A stretch of 64,000 nt of DNA from Legionella cherrii (GCF_900635815.1 NZ_LR134173.1:3442001-3506000), one strand, 5' to 3'; counted from the first letter of the stretch, positions 8,576 through 18,421 are shown. Notes: generated from the letters alone by a model not told the origin. Numbers and translations are program-made.

Positions 8576-11198
8576 TATAAACCTCATTCACCATCATCAA
8601 TTGTTTTTCCCTTTTCTTGAGAAAATTAGTTGTTTCAAATACATCTTCAACGGCACAAAAGATAAAAGTATTGGGTTCTGCTATTCCCATCATATGTTCA
8701 ATCGCCTCAATCTCGTCTGAAATAATATTGATAGTGGGCTTAAAATCAGAACGAAGAATTCCGGCAACCAGAAGACGGTTAATTTCATGATGAGTTCGCC
8801 CTCGCCCGTCCTTATCATGGCGAATAACAATTTCATCAAACATAGAGGCAGCATGATAGCCCAACTTTTCTATGTCCTCATCACGTCGATCACCTGCTAC
8901 GCCTATAATTCCGATTTTTTTGGCGCAATGAATCGAACCAAGATAATTTTTTAGCTCACAAAATGCACCCTCGTTATGCGCATAATCAACCATAATTTGG
9001 CAATGAGGAAATTGAAAAAGATTCATTCTGCCTGGAAGATTTTCAACTGTGGGATAGAAAATTTGGAGTGCTTCTTTTATTTTCTCTAAGGAGAACTGAC
9101 TAATCACTCCAGCTAATGTTGCCGCTAAGATATTTTGGATCATGCTGGTTGCAGTACCTTGAAAACTGAGCGGAATCGATTTTATATCGGCCAGAACGAT
9201 TCGTTCAGACCCTCTTTGAACGACAATATTCCCTTGATCAAGAAAAGCTGCTAATCCGCCTAAGCTGCAATGTTTTCTAATCCGCGGACCATCAAACATA
9301 CTAAACAAAGCAATATTGCACTGCAAATCATTCCTTAAATTATAAGTTAGCGAGTCATCTGCATTTAAAATGCTATATCCGGTTTTTTTGGTGCTTCGCG
9401 CAACAACTGCTTTGACCTGTGCCATGTCCTCAAGCGTATGAATATCATTTAACCCCAGATGATCCCCAGTAATATTCGTTATCACACTAATATCACATTC
9501 ATCAAATCCTAAGCCTGAACGCAGAATGCCACCTCGAGCACATTCTAATACAGCATAATCGACCTCAGGATCATACAAAACAGCTTGTGCACTTGCAGGG
9601 CCGCTGCAATCGCCGCTGTAGATTAATTTATTATTGATATAAATACCTTCTGTGGTTGTATAACCCGTATAATGATTTGCAAAACGTGCAAGATGGGCAA
9701 TCAACCTAACTACAGTTGTTTTTCCATTAGTGCCTGTAACGGCGACTATTGGAATTCTTGAAGTTAAATGTTCAGGATAAAGCATTTTTAAAATAGGTTC
9801 AGCTACATTACGAGGCGTACCTTCATTGGGCGATAGATGCATTCTTAATCCTGGCCCAGCATTTACCTCAATAATAGCGCCATGGTTCTCATTCAGAGGG
9901 CAACTAATGTCTTTTGAAATCACATCAATTCCACAAATATCCAAATTCACCAGTCTTGCTACACGTTCTGCAAGAATGATATTAAAAGGATGAACTGCAT
10001 CTGTGACGTCTTTAGCTGTCCCACCAGAACTTAAATTTGCCGTTTCTTTTAAATTTAGGATATGACCTTTGGGTAAAATACTCTCCAGCGTCAGATTATT
10101 GTGTCTTAAAATAGAGAAAGTGGATTCATCTACGTTGATCTTGGTCAGTATCTTTTCATGGGATTCACCTCGGTTGGGATCCTCATTTGCCTGTTTGATT
10201 AATTGATTAATTGTACGTTCTCCATCCCCTACAATTTGAGCCGGAGTACGTTTAGCTACCGCAACCACCTTATAGTTAACGACTAAAAATCGATAGTCAT
10301 TCCCGGGTATGGAGCGCTCTATAATCAATTCATTGGAAATTTTTTTTGCGAACTCATAACCGAATCTTGCTTTATTAAGATCGGTGATATTCGTCGTTAC
10401 TCCCTTTCCATGATTGGCATTAAGTGGCTTAATCACTAAAGGGAATCCTAACTGTTCTACCGCCGCTTTCAGTTCTTCCTCAGAAGTAATAATCAATCCT
10501 GATGGCGTTGGAATAAAATTTGAATTAAGAATACTCTTGGTCAGCTCTTTATTAGAAGCGATATCAACACCAATTGAACTTGTTTTCGAAGACACTGAGG
10601 CCCATATTTTTTTTTGATTTCGACCGTATCCTAAGGTAATTAGGGAACTGTGATCATGGCGTTTCCAAGGAATATTTCTTTTTTTGGCTTCATCCACTAG
10701 AGCCTGAGTGCTTGGACCCAAACCCTGTTTTTTAAAAATCTCTTTTAAATGATTGATTGCTTCATCAAGAGGATATTTGTTGCCTTCAGCTATGGAATTT
10801 ATAAAATCGACAGCTGTCTTTCCGGCATACAAACCAGCTTCTTCAATCTGATAGGCAAAGATGACATCATAGACCCCATAGTCCTTAGTTCCATAAGTTC
10901 TACCAAAACCACAATCCATCCCTGCGAGATACTGCAACTCCAAAGCCACATGTTCAATCACATGACCTAACCAAGTGCCTTCTTCTATTCTTTTTAAAAA
11001 TCCACCTTCGATGCCTAAAGAACAACGATGACTCTGTAAACTGGGTAACTCCTGAATCAACCTCTCTTTGAATCCAGCTAAATGGCTTGTAGGAAGCTCT
11101 TCATATTTCCCTATATCGAGCTTGATGACAATGAGTTCCCTTCTGAAATTTGACCAATAATTAGGCCCATTCAAGACTTGGGTTTTTAAAATGTTCAT
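8559..11198 (-). CDS. cphA: Cyanophycin synthetase
   Basis: CphA polymerises aspartate and arginine into cyanophycin, a nitrogen and carbon store, using ATP. The expected three parts are present: an N-terminal domain (about 1-160), an ATP-grasp domain that adds arginine (about 200-470) and a Mur-ligase-like domain that adds aspartate, with the P-loop GTNGKTT near residue 486. At 879 residues it has the usual length. ATG 11198 has AAGGA at six bases, so it is preferred over the ATG two codons upstream. It heads a cphA-cphB-iaaA operon, an order that permits both storage and recycling. Confidence 0.93.
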   Translation of the reverse strand: MNILKTQVLNGPNYWSNFRRELIVIKLDIGKYEELPTSHLAGFKERLIQELPSLQSHRCSLGIEGGFLKRIEEGTWLGHVIEHVALELQYLAGMDCGFGRTYGTKDYGVYDVIFAYQIEEAGLYAGKTAVDFINSIAEGNKYPLDEAINHLKEIFKKQGLGPSTQALVDEAKKRNIPWKRHDHSSLITLGYGRNQKKIWASVSSKTSSIGVDIASNKELTKSILNSNFIPTPSGLIITSEEELKAAVEQLGFPLVIKPLNANHGKGVTTNITDLNKARFGYEFAKKISNELIIERSIPGNDYRFLVVNYKVVAVAKRTPAQIVGDGERTINQLIKQANEDPNRGESHEKILTKINVDESTFSILRHNNLTLESILPKGHILNLKETANLSSGGTAKDVTDAVHPFNIILAERVARLVNLDICGIDVISKDISCPLNENHGAIIEVNAGPGLRMHLSPNEGTPRNVAEPILKMLYPEHLTSRIPIVAVTGTNGKTTVVRLIAHLARFANHYTGYTTTEGIYINNKLIYSGDCSGPASAQAVLYDPEVDYAVLECARGGILRSGLGFDECDISVITNITGDHLGLNDIHTLEDMAQVKAVVARSTKKTGYSILNADDSLTYNLRNDLQCNIALFSMFDGPRIRKHCSLGGLAAFLDQGNIVVQRGSERIVLADIKSIPLSFQGTATSMIQNILAATLAGVISQFSLEKIKEALQIFYPTVENLPGRMNLFQFPHCQIMVDYAHNEGAFCELKNYLGSIHCAKKIGIIGVAGDRRDEDIEKLGYHAASMFDEIVIRHDKDGRGRTHHEINRLLVAGILRSDFKPTINIISDEIEAIEHMMGIAEPNTFIFCAVEDVFETTNFLKKREKQLMMVNEVYNDTQS

Positions 11199-11358
11199 TC
11201 GCATTCCTTGGCATAAAATGAATTACTAAAAACTCCTTTTAGCATAGGAAGAATTATTAAATTCTTCAAACGTAAATTTAAAAATAATTGATTCATGAGC
11301 CATGGTGAACTGTGGAAAATACTTAATTGTTAAAAAAAAATGTTTTTTAAGGAAAGTT

Positions 11359-11387
11359 ACCTGTATTCCTGATCAGGGAACACAGGT
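11359..11387. terminator. Hairpin between cphA and the small exported protein
   Basis: ACCTGT-TTCC pairs with GGAA-ACAGGT with one internal mismatch (arms 11359-11369 and 11377-11387). It lies just after the minus-strand gene ending at 11395, which it probably terminates; short T-rich runs occur on both sides. Confidence 0.5.
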
Positions 11388-11394
11388 AGTTTGA

Positions 11395-11712
11395 TTATTT
11401 TTTAACACTGCATGTGATTTGTGTGCAGTCTCGACAATGCTTTTGTGCAAAAGCAAATGATTTGGCAGCAGAAGCAGCCTTTTCTGACATTATTTTATCG
11501 GCATCCTGATCCGCTCTTTTTTCACTAGAACTTGCATTAGTTGTACAAACCCAATTTGATCCCATTGATGTCTTACTATTAGCATTTGAACTGGAGCTCA
11601 TAGTGCTATTAGAAGAACCACTTGGATTTGAACTCATAGAATCATCATGAGCAAATGAGGTTGCAGAGATCAAAACGAAACCGCTGAATAATATACTTGA
11701 TAAAATATTCAT
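11395..11712 (-). CDS. Small Ser-rich exported protein
   Basis: This 105-residue protein has a signal peptide (MNILSSILFSGFVL..., cleavage after about SFA) and a low-complexity Ser/Asn/Met segment. A conserved-looking C-terminal part has four Cys: one in NWVCTT and three in HCRDCTQITC. The Cys residues suggest disulphides or metal binding in the periplasm, but I do not recognise the family. Its ATG overlaps the PRC-barrel stop as ATGA with GGAGGT eight bases upstream, so the two are translationally coupled. Confidence 0.65.
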   Translation of the reverse strand: MNILSSILFSGFVLISATSFAHDDSMSSNPSGSSNSTMSSSSNANSKTSMGSNWVCTTNASSSEKRADQDADKIMSEKAASAAKSFAFAQKHCRDCTQITCSVKK

Positions 11713-12059
11713 AATTTTTTACCTCCAGTATAAAATCCGGTTATTGTCGTTTTGAATTCAGGTGCTGAAAAATTTGGCCAATGATTTTTGTCAAAGCCAG
11801 GGGCATCTTTCAAATTTTGCTTTTCAACATTGAGAATAAAGCAATCATCTTTATTATCATACAAAAAAAGATTCCAGGGCACTGCAAAATATTTATTTCC
11901 GAATCCCAGAAAACCACCAAAATCTAATACTAGATAGTTTACTTTTCCGGATTGTTTATCGATAACAACTTCTGCAATCTCACCTAGATTTTCATGTGCT
12001 GTATTCATGACCTTGGAGCCTGTCAGCTCTCCAGATTTAACAATTCCTCTGTTTTCCAT
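11709..12059 (-). CDS. PRC-barrel domain protein
   Basis: Residues about 8-80 form a PRC-barrel: SGELTGSKVMNTAHENLGEI, then VNYLVLDFGGFLG and a KYFAVPWNLF strand, as in the photosynthetic reaction centre H-subunit and RimM folds. Stand-alone proteins of this kind are often induced by stress in proteobacteria, with no defined reaction. It follows csbD by 36 bases and overlaps the Ser-rich gene by four, so the three form a likely operon. Confidence 0.8.
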   Translation of the reverse strand: MENRGIVKSGELTGSKVMNTAHENLGEIAEVVIDKQSGKVNYLVLDFGGFLGFGNKYFAVPWNLFLYDNKDDCFILNVEKQNLKDAPGFDKNHWPNFSAPEFKTTITGFYTGGKKL

Positions 12060-12095
12060 AATTAAACTCCCTTTATTAAAACAAATACCTTTTAA

Positions 12096-12299
12096 TTAAT
12101 GATGTATTTTTCTTTGGAAATCATGCACTGCTTTTTTAGCTTGTTCTTCGGTGTAACCATAATACTTTTGGAGTTTTCCAAAAATTTCTTGTTGATTCCC
12201 TTCTATTTGTTTGAGGTCATCATCTGTGAGTTTTCCCCAAAATTGCTTCATTTCACCTTTGATTTCCATCCATTTGCCTTGAAAAATATTTCGATTCAT
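12096..12299 (-). CDS. CsbD-family stress protein
   Basis: This is a 67-residue CsbD-like protein: NIFQGKWMEIKGEMKQFWGK and LKQIEGNQQEIFGKLQKYYG match the family pattern of two amphipathic helical halves. CsbD proteins accumulate in general stress and stationary phase in many bacteria; their mechanism is unknown. It is first in the csbD-PRC-Ser-rich operon, with AGGGAGAAA just before the ATG. Confidence 0.85.
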   Translation of the reverse strand: MNRNIFQGKWMEIKGEMKQFWGKLTDDDLKQIEGNQQEIFGKLQKYYGYTEEQAKKAVHDFQRKIHH

Positions 12300-12459
12300 T
12301 ATTTTCTCCCTAAAATGATAAACCTATATAGAATTTTTATAGGCAAATAAATCCTAGACAAGAATTTTTAAAAATGCAAAATAATTGAACTAAATATTTA
12401 AAATATGGGCAAAATTATAAGGGCAGGTGAGGTAATTACTTTGGAATGATTCGGTTTTT

Positions 12460-12930
12460 TTATATTATAATTTCCATTACGGTAACAGGATGTCCTTTGA
12501 AATGGTCTGTATCTATGATTTTCCACCCTAAGGATTGGTAGTAATTGGGTATCGTGCGATCAAAAGCAAAAAGATAAAGTATTTCATACCCCATTCTTTT
12601 GGCTTGTTCTTTAGTTACTTCCACAAGTCGTTTGCCAAGTCCTTGGTTTTGATATTCGGGTGTTACAGTTAAAGAACCTAACCAGGGCATCAAGTCAGGA
12701 CGAATTCCATCATTTTCACGTAAACTGCACATACCTATCGGTTTTTCTTTATCGAAAGCGACAAACGTGAGAGGCATCGTGTCGTGGTTTGCATGGTTAC
12801 GAAAACGTTGTTCTACAACTTCAAGCGGCACATCAGGTAACCAAATTTTTCCAAGACCTTCTCGCCACATGCGGGCAAGTTCAGGAATCACATTAAGATT
12901 ATTTTTCAATAGATCAATTTTAATATTCAT
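12460..12930 (-). CDS. GNAT-family N-acetyltransferase
   Basis: This 156-residue GNAT fold carries the acetyl-CoA-binding motif A (LTVTPEYQNQGLGKRLVEVT) and a C-terminal FYQSLGW-like segment (YYQSLGWKIID). The acceptor cannot be predicted. It is transcribed away from the CocE-like hydrolase and is probably monocistronic. Confidence 0.85.
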   Translation of the reverse strand: MNIKIDLLKNNLNVIPELARMWREGLGKIWLPDVPLEVVEQRFRNHANHDTMPLTFVAFDKEKPIGMCSLRENDGIRPDLMPWLGSLTVTPEYQNQGLGKRLVEVTKEQAKRMGYEILYLFAFDRTIPNYYQSLGWKIIDTDHFKGHPVTVMEIII

Positions 12931-13113
12931 GCCGTGTTCGAGCCTTTAGAACAAGATTTACCCCACTTTATATTTCATCTGCTGCAGAATGTAAACAACA
13001 CCACTTCAAATAAGAATTTATTTGCATTATTTTATCTGTTTATCTAAAAATTATCATTTATTTTGCTAAAATATCTCCTTTAAAAACAATTAATTAAATA
13101 GATTTTTAAAATA

Positions 13114-14892
13114 ATGAAAAAATGGTTAAACAGTTTATTGATACCTCGCGCACGTTTGAATCCCTATCAATTAGCAGGATGGACGCCTCATCGGGTTGCT
13201 GAATCAGGTCTTGGTTGTAAGCTTTTTGCAGATGTAATGATTCCGATGCCCGATGGAGTGCATCTTTCTGCCGATGTATACGTACCTAAAAAATCGGGAA
13301 GATATCCAGTCATTCTCCAATTTTCTGCCTACAATCGCGATTTGCATACCACAGGACTTCCAACTGGAAATAATGAAATTGGCTCCCCACCTGTCATTAC
13401 TGATAGAGGTTATGTGCAGGTAATTGTCACTGCAAGAGCTATTGGACGTTCTGAAGGTGATTTTCAATCTTGGCAAAATGAGCAAGAAACACAAGATCAT
13501 TATCATTGTATCGAATGGGCAGCACAGCAATCATGGTCCAATGGGGATGTCTGTTTATTTGGCACTTCGTACTACGGTATGAATCAAGCCAGCGTGGCAG
13601 TACTTAACCCGCCTTCCTTACGTGCTTTTTTTGCTAATGAAATTTGTACTGATTTTTACAGACATGTTTTCCATTATGGGGGTGTTTTTAATGCTGATTT
13701 TTTAAATTTATGGTTGGGGGCTAATTTTAATCCGCCTACAGTCCGTCGTTACCTGGCGCCCTGGAAAAGAGCTTTACTCAGCTATGCCATCAGTTACCCT
13801 TGGTTATGGAAAAAGCTCATAAAGCCCAACTTAGATAAAATTATTAGTGGATTTAAAAAAAATCAGGTAATTCCTGAGGCACTCCGCTGGTACATTCATC
13901 TTATGGTGGATAGTAATTCAAGAGAAGAGACTCAAATTGCACAAGGACCATTTCAAAAATTAAACCAGATTCATGTTCCTTTTGTTGTTGTGCAAAATTT
14001 AGGCAATATCGCATTACACCAATTTGGCTGTTACGACCTGTTTGAACATGCTAGTACCTCGACAAATAAAAAATGGATGATTCTTGGTCCGGCTGAATAT
14101 GAGTTACCCGTTTATTCATGGCAATTAGAGGCTCTTGCTTTTTTTGATCATATTGTCAAAGGGGTTGATAATGGTTATGCCAGTTTGCCTCCCGTACGAT
14201 ATTGGGTTGAAGGGAAAAATCAGTTTGAATCAGCCACAAATTTCCCTAGTCCAGAGACCCAGGTATGCAAGCTTTATCTTCAAAAGAAATCCAAGGAATC
14301 AGAGCTTAGGGTTTTGCAACATCAAATACCCGATGAAAAACATGATTCCTGGATCTCTACACCTCCAGGAATTGAAGTATTACCTGGAATAGAGCAATTC
14401 GAAAAACAAAAACTGGCTTATGAATTACTGTTTCAGCAAGAAACAACAATTGCTGGCCCAATTACCATCCAGCTTCGATACAGTTGTAATGAAATTGACT
14501 CCTATGTAATCGCCAGATTAGGGAAAATCGATAGTGAGGGAATCTACCATCCTTTGTCTATGGGACACCTTCGACCGGCTACACGTACCATAGACCAAAC
14601 CAGTGGTTCTCAATGTGAATTAGCAATTAATACCTCTATAGTAACTCCTCTTGAACCTAATATTGCTGTTTTATTGCGCTTTAGTATGACACCAGTGGCT
14701 GCATCCTATAAAAAGGGGGAACGTTTAGTTTTAGAAATTGCCAGCCGCTGTGATCAATTGTATGTCAGCATGAAAGAAGGTTTCATTGTTCCATATACAG
14801 CAGTTCCACCTTATTTTTGTCGTAACACGATTCACTATGGAGCAGATTCATTTATAGAACTCTACTGCACGCAGGAAATGCAAACGGATTAA
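13114..14892 (+). CDS. CocE/NonD-family alpha/beta hydrolase
   Basis: This 592-residue protein of the X-Pro dipeptidyl-peptidase S15/CocE family has an N-terminal alpha/beta hydrolase domain with the nucleophile elbow GTSYYG (Ser about residue 152). A C-terminal jelly-roll domain follows (from about residue 410). Family members hydrolyse esters, amides or N-terminal dipeptides. There is no signal peptide and the ribosome-binding site is weak. The substrate cannot be inferred; cocaine esterase, glutaryl-7-ACA acylase and peptidase activities all occur in the family. Confidence 0.8.
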   Translation: MKKWLNSLLIPRARLNPYQLAGWTPHRVAESGLGCKLFADVMIPMPDGVHLSADVYVPKKSGRYPVILQFSAYNRDLHTTGLPTGNNEIGSPPVITDRGYVQVIVTARAIGRSEGDFQSWQNEQETQDHYHCIEWAAQQSWSNGDVCLFGTSYYGMNQASVAVLNPPSLRAFFANEICTDFYRHVFHYGGVFNADFLNLWLGANFNPPTVRRYLAPWKRALLSYAISYPWLWKKLIKPNLDKIISGFKKNQVIPEALRWYIHLMVDSNSREETQIAQGPFQKLNQIHVPFVVVQNLGNIALHQFGCYDLFEHASTSTNKKWMILGPAEYELPVYSWQLEALAFFDHIVKGVDNGYASLPPVRYWVEGKNQFESATNFPSPETQVCKLYLQKKSKESELRVLQHQIPDEKHDSWISTPPGIEVLPGIEQFEKQKLAYELLFQQETTIAGPITIQLRYSCNEIDSYVIARLGKIDSEGIYHPLSMGHLRPATRTIDQTSGSQCELAINTSIVTPLEPNIAVLLRFSMTPVAASYKKGERLVLEIASRCDQLYVSMKEGFIVPYTAVPPYFCRNTIHYGADSFIELYCTQEMQTD

Positions 14893-15014
14893 CAAGAGGA
14901 ATCAAGGGATTGGCAATAGGATTCTCTGGTTCCATTTCATCTCACACCAAAGGCAATCCATCCATACTCATCTATACTAAAAATAGTTGTTTGTGAGCAA
15001 TATAAGGAATAATA

Positions 15015-16538
15015 ATGAGCATTCATTCGGGTAGCGGTCGTGGCGATTTCCATACTCTTTATCGAGGACAATCTGTAGATGACCTGATTATTGAGTACAT
15101 GGAAGAAAATCATATTCCTGGAATGTCGCTGGCAATTGTTCAAGCGCCCTATATCACCCGGGTAGTCGGTTATGGATTTGCTGATACAGCAAAAAAACTT
15201 TTGGTTTCGACACGCACGCTCTTCCACGTGGGGCAATTAACCCATGCCTATACCGCAGTAGCCATAATGCAGTTACACGAAGAGGGAAAACTGCAGTTAG
15301 ATAACTCTGTTTCGGATTATTTATACTTACTCCCGCAAACATGGGAAAAAATTACCATTCGACAATTATTAACCCACTGTTCAGGAATACCCGATTATAC
15401 CAAATGTGATAATTTTTCGTTCCACCAAGACTATAAACCTGAGGAGATTTTTAGCTTATTTAAGAATCCAAACTTAGATTTTCCTGCAGGTACCCAAATG
15501 CAAGTCAGTGCCACAAACTATTACTTATTGGGCCTTCTTATTGAAAAAATCAGTGGCATGAGTTATGAGAACTACGTAACAAAAAATCAAATTAATCGAG
15601 TGGGTTTAAAACGAACTTTTTTTGTCAAAAATAAATCTTCGATTGATAATGAATTGAACAAAGACATCCTACCCTTTAAACACAGCGATTTTTTGCATAA
15701 TCCCAGCTACATAGACCCTATAGAAGTGGCTCAAGGTTACAATGCCGAGCATGAGGCAGTCCCGGACGTCACCTGGACAACTACCTTTTCACACGGTGGT
15801 GTTATTGCTTCTGCGGAGGATATTAGCCTATGGGATATCAGCCTGGCTGGTTCTATCTTAGTCAAAGAAAAGGAGAACAGAGATTTTCTTTATCAATGCA
15901 TTACCTTAGATAATAAAACAATCATTCCTGGGAATGCGGGATGGCTATTCCCTGGACATCCCGGATTAATGGAAATCAAAGGAAATATTCCAGGATTTTC
16001 GGCATTCCTAAGTCGCTTTACCGCAGCAAACGAACTCTTATGTGTCACCCTGTTGGCCAACAAAGAAAATTTAACTGATTTAGATATACTTGCCCGAAAA
16101 ATCGCTGCGGCATTTGACATGAAGCTAGGCGCTCCTGAAGGCTCGGGATCACAAACACTACAAAGTCCTTATCCTGTCTCAAAAACGATAGAACGTCTGG
16201 TTAATATAATTACTCAACAAGGTGGAAAAATATTTGCTCATATTGATCACAGTAGTGAAGCGCAAAAGGTGAATCAAAAACTACTTCCAACTGAGGTTCT
16301 TATCATCGGTAATCCCGCGAAAGGAACTCCATTAATGCAAGAAAATGCCGCAATCGCACTTGATTTACCTTTGCGGATAATGGCTACAGAAGACACCAAT
16401 GGCCAGGTATGGTTAAGTTTCACCGATCCAATTCAATTGGGTAAGGAATATCATTTACACAATAAAGAATTAAAACAAATCGCAACCGCTTTGCGCATGC
16501 TTTGTGAGAAGGCAGTATCGGCACAAAGTATCATTTAA
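15015..16538 (+). CDS. Serine-hydrolase-fold pseudoenzyme fused to DUF302
   Basis: Residues about 15-370 follow the class C beta-lactamase / D-aminopeptidase fold, but the catalytic motifs are gone. The SxxK position reads QLTH (residues 74-77), the YxN position reads VSA (164-166) and the HxGG position reads IKGN before PGF. The intact relative at 16768 keeps SMTK, YSN and HSGG, so the alignment is clear. From about residue 385 a DUF302-like domain follows (TIERLVNIITQQGGKIFAHI to the end). No signal peptide is seen. It is probably a binding or scaffolding protein rather than a hydrolase. AAGGAA precedes the ATG. Confidence 0.75.
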   Translation: MSIHSGSGRGDFHTLYRGQSVDDLIIEYMEENHIPGMSLAIVQAPYITRVVGYGFADTAKKLLVSTRTLFHVGQLTHAYTAVAIMQLHEEGKLQLDNSVSDYLYLLPQTWEKITIRQLLTHCSGIPDYTKCDNFSFHQDYKPEEIFSLFKNPNLDFPAGTQMQVSATNYYLLGLLIEKISGMSYENYVTKNQINRVGLKRTFFVKNKSSIDNELNKDILPFKHSDFLHNPSYIDPIEVAQGYNAEHEAVPDVTWTTTFSHGGVIASAEDISLWDISLAGSILVKEKENRDFLYQCITLDNKTIIPGNAGWLFPGHPGLMEIKGNIPGFSAFLSRFTAANELLCVTLLANKENLTDLDILARKIAAAFDMKLGAPEGSGSQTLQSPYPVSKTIERLVNIITQQGGKIFAHIDHSSEAQKVNQKLLPTEVLIIGNPAKGTPLMQENAAIALDLPLRIMATEDTNGQVWLSFTDPIQLGKEYHLHNKELKQIATALRMLCEKAVSAQSII

Positions 16539-16561
16539 GATTCGTACATGATTCTATTTAG

Positions 16562-16595
16562 CCTGGGTAAAGCGAAGCGTACCCAGGTTTATTTC
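16562..16595 (+). terminator. Terminator after the pseudoenzyme gene
   Basis: CCTGGGTA (16562-16569) and TACCCAGG (16580-16587) form an 8-bp stem followed by TTTATTTC. Confidence 0.65.
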
Positions 16596-16682
16596 TAAGG
16601 CACTCCTCTACGCAAACCCCTGCTGCCCGGTAAAGTTTTGTCTCGCAGCCAAGGTCCATAGTGGTTTTCAGCTAAAGATAAA

Positions 16683-16740
16683 ATCAAAAAATAAAATCCA
16701 AAGTAGCAACTGCCTTGAAAAAGACAGTTGCTACTTTGGA
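16683..16740 (-). terminator. Strong rho-independent terminator
   Basis: TCCAAAGTAGCAACTG (16697-16712) and its perfect complement (16725-16740) give a 16-bp stem with a 12-base loop. On the minus strand the sequence after the stem reads ATTTTATTTTTTGATTT. It ends the serine hydrolase gene at 16768. Confidence 0.8.
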
Positions 16741-16767
16741 AGAGGCAAAACAACAATGTCAACGGGA

Positions 16768-18306
16768 CTAAACTTTTTCTTCTATTTCATAATCCTGAAT
16801 TAATGCAGGATTTTCGGGTGATAAAGTAAAACTCACTTTAAGATTCGCTTTTTCACCTTTAAGAATAAAATATCCTCGTAATTGATTCTGTGGAATTACC
16901 GTACCAACATTGAGAATTTTTCCTGCCTTCGCAAAAAGTTCTTGGGTTTTCTTTTGCAACGATGCAATGGATGAATCCAAAAAGAAATTCTCTGCAAATA
17001 CGCCACTGGCTTTTGCATCCTTCCATGCAGGCAGTAATTTCACCAATGCTTTTTGTCGCTCATTCAATATTTGTGAAGGTGGTAACTCTCTTGCTTTAAG
17101 ATGTGCCTCATTAATAAGCTTATTAACCACTTGAACGTTAATTGTCTCTGCAGAAGCGTAGGTCACGTTGGTTAATAAAACCACGCCCATACCGTATTCG
17201 GGCAATAGAAGCCAATTACTTCCAAAACCTGGTAATCCACCGCTATGTCCCACTGCTACCTTAGCATTACAGTCCCTTGACCATCTTAATCCATAGCCGT
17301 AAGCACTTATTGTTGGGCACGCTCTGCCATATACTTCATCTTTTGAATCTAATGCATAAAATCGCCAAGGTTGATGCATTTCACGTATAGAACTTCTTTT
17401 TATTGGTCCTGTTTCTGCATCATCTCGCGCAGGCCAGGCAGCCTGATGCAGTGTAACGTAATGACTAAACGATTCGATGGAAGCAATCATTCCCCCCATG
17501 GAAGCATAACTACCATCATGTAAGATAGGCTCTTCCTGCCAATATCCATTCACCCACTGATAACCATGTGCTAACTGATTGGGTGGAACCCGAGCATACT
17601 CCCAAGCCACCTGTTTCATATTCAGAGGCTGCCAAATGTTTGCCGCAATATATTCTTGGTAGGGAACTCCTGATACCCTTTTAACAATCAATCCCAGGAG
17701 GGCAAATCCCAAGTTACTGTATTCAAATGATGTCCCAGGAACATTGGATAGTGAAATTCCTTGCTTAACCAAAGCGATAAGTTCTTCATCAGTTTTATTC
17801 AGATTTCTATCTCCCCAGGGATTATCTTCCGGGAATCCTGCGGAATGAGTTAATAAATCACGAATTGTAATCTCTGGTGCGTCTTGAGTTAATTTTTGAT
17901 CCTTTAATTCAGGAATATAAAGAGAGGCAGGATCATCTAACCTTAATTTACCCTCATCACGAAGTTTTAAAATTGCCATGGCGGTGAAACTTTTAGTCAT
18001 CGATGCGATACGAAACATCGACTGCGGGGTAGCAGGAATTTTTTTTGCAATATTCGTGTAACCACCACTTCCTGTATGGACCAAACGACCATCTATAATA
18101 ATCCCGAATGCATAACCAGGGACATGATTTTTTTCCGCATACTGCTGATACATCTTATCAATGATTGGGAATGTTGCCTGAATTGCTGCAAGTCGATTAT
18201 TCTGAGTAAAAACGGGAGGAAGATAGGAGTTGTTTTCACTGTTGGCAATCAGGGGAAATAGAGTAGCGAGAACAAAAAATTTTCTTGCGATAAAATGATG
18301 CATCAT
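16768..18306 (-). CDS. Exported serine hydrolase (beta-lactamase / penicillin-binding fold)
   Basis: This 512-residue protein starts with a signal peptide (cleavage after about LIANSE). The class C beta-lactamase / family S12 motifs are complete: SMTK (Ser about residue 102, Lys 105), YSN, and HSGG before LPGF. A C-terminal extension from about residue 395 is not recognised. Family members include esterases, D-aminopeptidases and low-molecular-weight penicillin-binding proteins; resistance to beta-lactams should not be assumed. It converges on the pseudoenzyme gene and has a strong terminator. Confidence 0.85.
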   Translation of the reverse strand: MMHHFIARKFFVLATLFPLIANSENNSYLPPVFTQNNRLAAIQATFPIIDKMYQQYAEKNHVPGYAFGIIIDGRLVHTGSGGYTNIAKKIPATPQSMFRIASMTKSFTAMAILKLRDEGKLRLDDPASLYIPELKDQKLTQDAPEITIRDLLTHSAGFPEDNPWGDRNLNKTDEELIALVKQGISLSNVPGTSFEYSNLGFALLGLIVKRVSGVPYQEYIAANIWQPLNMKQVAWEYARVPPNQLAHGYQWVNGYWQEEPILHDGSYASMGGMIASIESFSHYVTLHQAAWPARDDAETGPIKRSSIREMHQPWRFYALDSKDEVYGRACPTISAYGYGLRWSRDCNAKVAVGHSGGLPGFGSNWLLLPEYGMGVVLLTNVTYASAETINVQVVNKLINEAHLKARELPPSQILNERQKALVKLLPAWKDAKASGVFAENFFLDSSIASLQKKTQELFAKAGKILNVGTVIPQNQLRGYFILKGEKANLKVSFTLSPENPALIQDYEIEEKV

Positions 18307-18421
18307 GGAACCTAATTAATCGGTTAGGAAAAGCGAAGAGTATATAATATTTGTTGACTGAAATAGACTTAAAATGAAAAATAAGATCTGTAAATAGCTA
18401 CCATGCTACTGGGATAATCGA

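Noticed and set aside
16768..18306. Beta-lactamase conferring antibiotic resistance
   Set aside because: The motifs show only the serine-hydrolase fold; most such proteins are esterases or peptidases, so resistance is not claimed.
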